Shown here: positions 19,364 through 24,632 of the stretch, piece after piece
Layout of the letters: each line of letters opens with the position of its first letter
Numbering within the stretch: position 1 is the stretch's first letter
Assembly (NCBI GenBank): GCA_049999805.1
Contig: JBNGIO010006356.1
Location: forward strand, 472,614-497,245
DNA: 24,632 nucleotides
Direction of reading: 5' to 3'
Source: Folioceros fuciformis
Lineage: Eukaryota; Anthocerotophyta; Anthocerotopsida; Anthocerotales
Notes under the pieces: generated by a model
Told to the model about the DNA's origin: nothing
The model's input: the letters and a program-made list of their open reading frames with translations, nothing else
Databases searched by the model: none
Translations under genes and position numbers: made by a program

Positions 19364-19723
19364 CTAGAAGCTCCTCAGTGCAGACAGGTGGATGAAGCTC
19401 GACGGCTCTATCCAATCACCTGGCTTCACTTAATCCGGCGGCATCTTCACCTCCAACGACAGGAGCAGTTTGATTTTCCATCCCGCTATGCTCAGTCCTT
19501 GCTCGGTGATGTCCTCCATGGCTATTTCTGCTTGCTCTGTTCGCTGTGGCGCAGCTCGTTGCCTTCTATTGGCCTTGATCTTCAGCTCATCCCGCCAGTG
19601 GCGCAACGGTAGGAAGACTGCGCTTGCTAGCGTACAGAGATTCACAGCTATTAGGATGACCGGCATCGTTTTCAGTCTCGCGCTCGCTTCGCGCCTGTTG
19701 CCCGTTGCTAGTTAACCCCTCTT

Positions 19724-19738
19724 GTGGTTAAGGGGGTG
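19724..19738 (+). other. Polypurine tract of the copia element
   Basis: GTGGTTAAGGGGGTG, ending in a purine-rich run, lies directly against the TG of the 3' LTR, where plus-strand DNA synthesis would be primed. Confidence 0.85.
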
Positions 19739-19916
19739 TGTTGGAATAACTTAGGATTATTTATATAACCACTCCTTAGGGTTAAATAGCTACCGAAAGG
19801 TCACTTAGAGAACAAGACATATGTATATAAGATATTCTCTTTGACCGCAATAATTATGATGTTTTATTTCCATGTTTTCTTAGTCTGCTGTCCCAGCGAT
19901 TCTAAGCAAATTGACA
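19739..19916 (+). repeat. 3' LTR of the copia element (178 bp)
   Basis: It starts TGTTGGAATAAC and ends TTGACA, giving normal TG...CA ends. A TATA-like TATATAA is at 19824-19830. It lacks the 6-bp block present in the 5' LTR and is otherwise about 97% identical to it by eye. Confidence 0.97.
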
Positions 19917-19921
19917 GCCCC
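19917..19921. repeat. Target site duplication GCCCC, right copy
   Basis: Identical to 13606-13610, immediately following the 3' LTR. Confidence 0.93.
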
Positions 19922-21702
19922 TTCCAAGCTAGAGGTGAAACGCTTACAACAAGTGTTGACCTTCTTCCTGTGGAAGCGTTCGGGGGATAGTATGGCTGGG
20001 TGTTCTAAAGTGGCTTGGCAGCATATTATTCAGGTGCGTGGTTTGGGGGGTCTTGGGGTGGTGGACCCGATTGCCAAGATGAAAGTGTTGCATGCTCAGT
20101 GAGTTATGAGGGCAGCGGATCCGACGTACTACCCTTGGAAGAGCCTTCTAACACAGCATCTGGACTGCGCCCAAGTTGTTCCTAGGGGAAGATCTATCGA
20201 CAACATTCTGGCTGACAAACCAATACTCGATACTGCAGAATGCTCCCCACTCTTCAAGTCCATCTGGAGCAGTTACTTGGAGGTTAAACAATATATTATC
20301 CCGGGTGACTTTTCTTGTGCGGATGATGTTCTTGGTATTCCTTTACAGGGATTCTCGAGGTTGTGGGTGCAGGAGTTCAGGTCAAGGGTATATCCGATAT
20401 GGTCACAAATTTTCGGGTTGGCTTGTCAGAGAGGTGTTATCCAACTTGGTCATTTATGGAATAGATCAAAGTCTCGTTGGAAGGAGGTAGAGGAGGTCAA
20501 AGGGGAGTTTGGATTAGGGGCTTGGCACGTCAAACTCATTTTCTTGTGGATGCACGAGGGGCTAGAGGAAAAGGTGCAACAGATCTTAAGGCAACAACCT
20601 ATCATAGGAGGTGAAGGGTGGTATGCATATTCCATGGATAGTAGGGGAGTCGACTCGGAGGAGGAGGATGAACAGGTGGAAGCATTAGAATTAGATAGGG
20701 CAGTCTGGCTTGCGAGAGCGGATGTCAAAGAGACGTTGAAATCGTTCAAGGTCATGTCGCCTGACAGAGTTTTGGAAGACCAAGGCAGGGATGACGGGGA
20801 AGCCCGAGGAGGGGATTTGCGGGCAATCATTGTCCTTGTTAAGTCCGTTCGGGCAGGGCGATAGTGCATCCCAAACGAACGCCCAATTGGGCCACAAACC
20901 TCCGATAAAGTAAAGGTTCATTGTTGGCTCCGATTGGGTGAGAACTGGGCTTTGACCTTCAAACCAGATCTCTACAAGTGGCCTAGGCATCCAGGGTGCA
21001 AGAAGGCTATCTCTCGATCTTTCTTCAACTTCCCAACGCTGGACTTGTTCCTTTGGTTGGTGCGAGCGCAGAAAATCAAGCAAAGACAACCAATGGCTCC
21101 CCGATTGTAGTTAGCTGGATGGCGACAAAGGGAAGCCATCAAACTTCTATGGAAGTCCGCAGGAATCCCCCCCAAGGTGAGGTCTACGGTCTGGTGTTTT
21201 TTTCAAGCGTGTTTGCCTAATGCGGATCGTTGGGATGGGCTTTTAGCTGCAACGGGGGAGGATGTGTGTCGACTATGCACCGCTGGGGGTCCCAAACAAG
21301 AGTCAACACATGTTCTTTGCCCAAGAGATCTGGAGGGAGGTGGGCAGGTGTCTTCGTTTGATTTTTCCTGGTGCTAACCTCATGATCATGACACAATCAG
21401 CCTTATTTGGGCTAGACGCAACCTCGGGCAAACCTCTCCTTAAAACACAATGGTGGGGCTTACTATGGTCTTCTTGCCTTTTTCATCTCTGGGTCAACTG
21501 GTCCACGGTGGTCTATGGAGGACAAGAATCAGCTTCATCGAAAGCTTTGTTATGGCGCATATGGGAGCATTCGTTGATTGTAGCAGAAGCTTTGGAGCAA
21601 TCCCGTTGGAAACAATTTAAGTGGAGTGACTGGAGGATGGCGGGATTCCTAGCACCTGGGAAAGATACTCGTTGGAATCATTCGTGCCCCTGGGGAAGGT
21701 GA
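19922..21702 (+). pseudogene. LINE ORF2, 3' part: RT C-terminal region and zinc finger
   Basis: The LINE frame resumes right after the target duplication with SKLEVKRLQQVLTFFLW, followed by GLGGLGVVDPIAKMKVLHAQ, the typical post-RT region of plant L1 ORF2. TGA 20100-20102 probably replaces a Trp codon. The frame then runs to TAG near 20862 and again to TAG near 21108. The C-terminal zinc-finger region (VRSTVWCFFQACLP, then CRLCTAGGPKQESTHVLC) is present, resembling the zf-RVT finger of plant LINEs. A frameshift near 21310-21320 carries the tail (EIWREVGRCLRLIF and on) to TGA 21700-21702. With the copia removed, ORF2 would be about 1458 codons. Confidence 0.9.
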
Positions 21703-21905
21703 GCCCTTAGGGTCCTTGGGAGACTTCGAGGTGTAAGTATAAGTGGCTTTGGCAGTTCGTGGGTACCATAGTGTAGGGAGCGCTCTCTGAGCGCCTTGTC
21801 TTGAGTTTTGGACTCAAGGCCAGTTCCCCCCCCTCTCTTTTGGTGCTTGATCTATGTGCATACGTTAGCATGTTTTTCCCTTTGTATTGTAGTGGGAGGC
21901 ATCTG
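21703..21905 (+). other. LINE 3' UTR with two adjacent hairpins
   Basis: Two stem-loops lie close together. At 21780-21794, GCGCTC and GAGCGC enclose three bases. At 21798-21820, an 8-bp stem with one wobble (core CTTGAG/CTCAAG) encloses seven bases. In several LINE lineages a 3' stem-loop is recognised by the element's RT, so these are candidate recognition structures (inference). The sequence ends near a T-run; no clear poly(A) tail or target duplication is visible. Confidence 0.5.
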
Positions 21906-22130
21906 CCAATCATAATCTGAATTCTTTTTTTCGTCCCGTATTCTCTCAACGAGCTTGCCTAACAGCTGTAAGCTTGTAAAATTGAAGCGTTTGCTTCCTT
22001 CAGACACCACAAAATCTCCTCCACTTGCATCCACACTTCTCAGAGTTGTAACTTGGCCTCTCAAATCCTCGATCGAGTCACATAATCTTGTACACTGCGC
22101 ACACGCACACCTCAACTGGATTTCCAACAA
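21852..22130 (-). CDS. Cys-containing ORF fragment (about 90 aa), unrecognised
   Basis: A minus-strand frame open without an ATG at its start encodes CACAQCTRLCDSIEDLRGQ, followed by GGDFVVSEGSKRFNFTSLQ and a charged segment. The clustered Cys and the following heptad-like stretch look more protein-like than random, and resemble the N-terminus of a gag-like or coiled-coil protein. I cannot assign it. Its end overlaps the LINE 3' UTR, so it may mark the flank into which the LINE inserted, or be chance. From 22131 to 22420 there is AT-rich DNA with no gene seen. Confidence 0.25.
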   Translation of the reverse strand: MLEIQLRCACAQCTRLCDSIEDLRGQVTTLRSVDASGGDFVVSEGSKRFNFTSLQLLGKLVERIRDEKKNSDYDWQMPPTTIQREKHANVCT

Positions 22131-22420
22131 GAGAATGCTCCCTCAAGAGAAAGCCTATTCCCAAAAAGCAAGAGAATACAAGCTTACAATTGCAGCAGAC
22201 ACCACTGAGCCAGACTTTTATGCCTGCTACCTCAGACCTGCTGCAACCACATCCACACATCTAGTTGTGTGTCTATCTAGTTGACTTTATATTATATTTT
22301 CTAATCATCTCCACAAATAATTATTAATTACCACTGACACCATTTATTAGCATCACTTAATTATTAACTAATTACTATTTGCATGCATCTAAGCGACAGC
22401 ACACAATCATGCTTTACATA

Positions 22421-23510
22421 ATGGAGTTGGAGGTTGTGTCTTCCCTTCATAGTTGGAAACCGGTTAGAGAAGTCAAGGTCGAGGAGGAGAAACCTAAAGA
22501 AGTTTCAGGAGAGGACTCCAATACATGGGAGCTTGAACCACCAGAGGATTCCGAGGGGGAGGTCACAAAGGACAGAAAGAGGAAGAGCCAAGCAACGATG
22601 TAGAGCGCGGCTAATAAAGAGAAGACAATTGCAGGCGAATAAGAGGTGGTGACTGCGTCTCGTGTAACCAGGCTGAAGGTAGCTGCAGAGCCACGAGGGG
22701 GACAAGAAAAAGGGAGAAAGCAGGCTGGCCCTACCGAGGTGTTGAAGAATGAAACGCAAGGGGTTAATGAGTCAATAGTGTGTGAAGAAGGGTTAATACT
22801 GGCAGTAGAGGCTTCCAAGGAGTGGGAGAGTATTTTTGGGGCCAATCCTTTGAACTGTCCAACTGAGGCAAGAGCCAAAGACACAACGCGAGTAAGGGAG
22901 TGGTTGTGGAAGAGGATGGGCAGTAGAACAACCCACATCAATTTGCAGGGGTTGACCTAAGCTATGGCCCACACCTAGGTGGACCTTCTCAACCAGGCCG
23001 TAATAGCACTCACATGGCTCAACATGCAAGGGCAACAGGAGAAGCTGCTAAAGGAAAAACTAGAAGAAGTTGAAGGTAGGAAAAAAGCAGCAAAAGACTG
23101 TGAGCAGGTGAGCGATGAATTGCTGAGCCAAGCGCAGCAGGAGTTGAAGGTGATGGTGGATCAATAGGAAGCCTTGGTAAATCAAATGAAGACGGCCCAT
23201 GCCACAAGTGAAGAGCTCTAGAATAAACTTTCCCTGGCTCAAGAGCCAGTGGCGCCATTGGAGAAATTCAAAAATTTGGCCGAGAGGTACAAGAGGGAGT
23301 GGGATGAGGCTAGTGTTAGAGTCAAGCGTGAGGCAACAAGACTGAAGAAGGGGAAGGGTTCAGCCATCGTGGTGGCTAAAGCAGAAAACCGTGGCAGAAT
23401 CAGCCACGGTTGCCGAAAAAGGAATCAAGGTGGCTGAACCAGCCACCGTCAGAACTATGGCAGAGGAGCATGCAACTCCCCTAGAATGCAGGAGGCAGCC
23501 GGCCTAGAAC
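22421..23510 (+). pseudogene. Decayed acidic/coiled-coil protein gene with six stops and one frameshift
   Basis: From ATG 22421 one frame is protein-like for almost 1 kb. It has an acidic, Lys-rich N-terminus (ELEPPEDSEGEVTKDRKRK), then SKEWESIFGANPLNC. A strong coiled coil follows (LLKEKLEEVEGRKKAAKD, LSQAQQELKVMVDQ, LAERYKREWDEASVRVK). In-frame stops at 22601 (TAG), about 22640 (TAA), 22958 (TAA), 22976 (TAG), 23165 (TAG) and 23219 (TAG) are all one step from CAG/CAA or GAG/GAA. One extra A at about 23387 shifts the frame, which then reads a VAE/ATV peptide repeat (TVAESATVAEKG) to about 23510. No catalytic domain is seen. It resembles the left coiled-coil pseudogene in style, not in sequence. 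Transposon gag or a host gene are both possible. Confidence 0.5.
23388..23452. repeat. Two small hairpins within the VAE-repeat coding stretch
   Basis: AACCGTGGC and GCCACGGTT form a 9-bp stem with a 7-base loop near 23386-23410. GGTGGC and GCCACC form a 6-bp stem with the same loop length near 23430-23448. They probably follow from alternating GTGGC/GCCAC codons of the peptide repeat rather than from a regulatory role. Confidence 0.5.
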
Positions 23511-23711
23511 TGTCAACGGGAGGAGAGGGTAAGGACCTCTTTAGTAGGGGGACACATTTTGTTGTGACATAGGGATGAGGATACCCATGTTCTTCGCTTC
23601 CAATTGTATAGTGAGCGAGTGCTACCTCTAAATGTGCATGTGGTGGTTGGAATAAGAGGGTGTAGGAACTTCTGGTTGCACATCTTAAAACAACCACAGG
23701 GTGTTATCAGT

Positions 23712-23985
23712 GGTTCCTTGTGGTGGCAAAACCCCGGGCACTGATTGCCAACGGGTTCCACCTTTAGTGGCCACACTTATCCCACTATCGTTGAGACATT
23801 GGGTTTCGTTCCCACGAAGGAGCGATGGGGTTCCTTGCTGTTGTGGATGGAGGGTCGGACTTGATCAACTCGATGATGGATTCGAGGGCTCCCCTCCAGC
23901 TCCGATCAAGCGTAGGACAGGCCTCGCTGTCCGGCGGTCAGCTGCACCTCTCTCGGTGCCCACAAACTCACTCCAGTCACTAGCA
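23712..23985 (+). repeat. Right copy of the dispersed inverted repeat pair
   Basis: It matches the reverse complement of 6117-6410 at roughly 85-90% by eye and lacks the 20-bp duplication present there. The pair is separated by about 17.3 kb and encloses the whole LINE/copia complex and the right coiled-coil pseudogene. The family is unknown. Confidence 0.75.
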
Positions 23986-24632
23986 CTGTCCAGTCAGGTT
24001 GGCGGATTTTGGCAAGCAAGGAGGTAAGCTGAATTGGCAGGGCTGTCTGGGTTGGCGGGCACGCAGATGGTAGGAAGGCTGGGGCGGCAAGCTGGTTGGC
24101 AAGGCGTTGCGCTACAGGCAGGGGATCTAGGCGGTTCCACCTTTCCCCTCGAATAGCGGGCTTGTTGCCCGATGCTATTGAATAGGTCCGATTTGGAGGT
24201 CTGGCTAGTGGGGAAGCTGGTGAAGGAAGTACTGAGGCCTTCCAGCCTCACCCCAGGTTTCGGGAGCCAGAAGCAGGGGGGAATTGAGAGGCTGCGGATA
24301 GTTGCGATGGTGATCCAGTTGTGAACCTCCAAAGTTTGGGGTAGTAGTTTGTTTTGGTTGAAAAAGGGTTAATAGTGGTATGGTTTGGTTTTCTTTTTCA
24401 ACTTATTTTCCCTAATTTTCCTTGATTTTCTGGTCATTTTTCCTATTTTTCTTTGTGCTAATTAGGTTAATTGACCAGGAAATAGTTGGTTTGGTTATAA
24501 GAGTGGGTATAGGTTTGGTCCCAGACCTGGGAAGGTTTAGGTTTGGTACCAAGCCATAGGGTTGGGAAAGTTTGAGTCTAGGTCTGGTGATTAGTTTAAT
24601 ATTAATTAAAGATATATAATATTAAATGATTA
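23986..24632. other. No gene recognised
   Basis: 23986-24330 is G-rich with recurring TTGGCAAG/GGCAAGC-type words and an imperfect hairpin near 24152-24179 (AATAGC facing GCTATT). The 112-codon minus-strand ORF here (24332-23994) is Pro/Ser/Cys-rich and has no family features. From about 24333 the sequence is T-rich with repeated GGTTTGGT words and no coding signal. Confidence 0.4.

Larger units (their letters stand above)
13611..19916 (+). mobile_element. Ty1/copia LTR retrotransposon, defective, inserted in LINE ORF2
   Basis: The element is complete in outline: LTR, tRNA primer site, leader, gag, protease, integrase, reverse transcriptase, RNase H, polypurine tract and LTR, in the copia order (integrase before RT). 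It spans 6306 bp and is bounded by a 5-bp target duplication. The LTRs are short, at 184 and 178 bp. It is inactive because of stops, deletions and a mutated RT active site. It is younger than the LINE it interrupts. Confidence 0.97.
6411..21905 (+). mobile_element. Decayed L1-type LINE (non-LTR retrotransposon), split by a copia insertion
   Basis: The LINE is recognised from ORF2, which encodes an APE-like endonuclease, reverse transcriptase with a FADD motif, and a C-terminal CCHC-like finger, in that order. LINEs of this kind nick target DNA and prime reverse transcription there. The 5' limit is uncertain: the stretch from 6411 to about 10000 is repeat-laden and only presumed to be the 5' UTR/ORF1 part. 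The 3' limit, about 21905, is placed where the UTR-like sequence gives way to unrelated frames. No target duplication was found. A copia element (13611-19916) interrupts it. Confidence 0.7.

Noticed and set aside
20450-21089. Minus-strand ORFs of 139 and 132 codons
   Set aside because: They are antisense to the LINE ORF2 C-terminal region, which has recognisable LINE features.
6117-23985. Terminal inverted repeats of one giant DNA transposon
   Set aside because: No transposase is seen between them, the repeat edges are ragged and no flanking target duplication was found. Kept only as an inverted repeat pair.

Overview
The window looks like repeat-rich nuclear DNA of a land plant. The evidence is a Ty1/copia element whose primer-binding site matches plant initiator-Met tRNA, an L1-type LINE with an APE-like endonuclease, reverse transcriptase and C-terminal CCHC-like finger, and several other decayed LTR elements. 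I cannot name the species. No intact host gene, tRNA, rRNA or CRISPR array was recognised. A run of 100 N at 7126-7225 marks a scaffold gap.

Layout. 1-412: 3' end of one copia element (polypurine tract plus a candidate LTR). 413-3000: repeat-derived DNA with telomere-like and GCTGAAGTGAAG-like degenerate repeats, then a decayed coiled-coil reading frame on the minus strand. 3035-3115: a foldback. 3116-6116: AT-rich spacer with one LTR-like block on the minus strand and two unrecognised ORFs. 6117-6410: left copy of an inverted repeat pair whose partner is at 23712-23985. About 6411-21905: a large decayed LINE. Its 5'/ORF1 part (6.4-11.0 kb) is full of tandem repeats and a long hairpin. Its ORF2 (11018-21702) is split by a copia insertion. 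21906-24632: another decayed coiled-coil gene, the right inverted repeat copy, and AT-rich sequence.

The central event is a nested insertion. A 6306-bp copia element (13611-19916, 184- and 178-bp LTRs, 5-bp target duplication GCCCC) landed inside the LINE reverse transcriptase gene. Removing it and one duplication copy restores the LINE reading frame across the junction. Both elements are dead. The copia has in-frame stops in gag, two internal deletions in protease/integrase, frameshifts, and a YVDD-to-YVND change at the reverse transcriptase active site. The LINE ORF2 has many in-frame stops, most explainable as CAG/CAA/CGA to TAG/TAA/TGA, the decay expected of methylated plant repeats.

I did not find a convincing new functional system. 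The most unusual items are a possible extra ORF (14068 to about 14930) in the long copia leader, a TAATG stop/start overlap between LINE ORF1 and ORF2, a 58-bp near-perfect palindrome and a seven-copy 38-bp minisatellite in the LINE 5' region, and the distant inverted repeat pair flanking the LINE.
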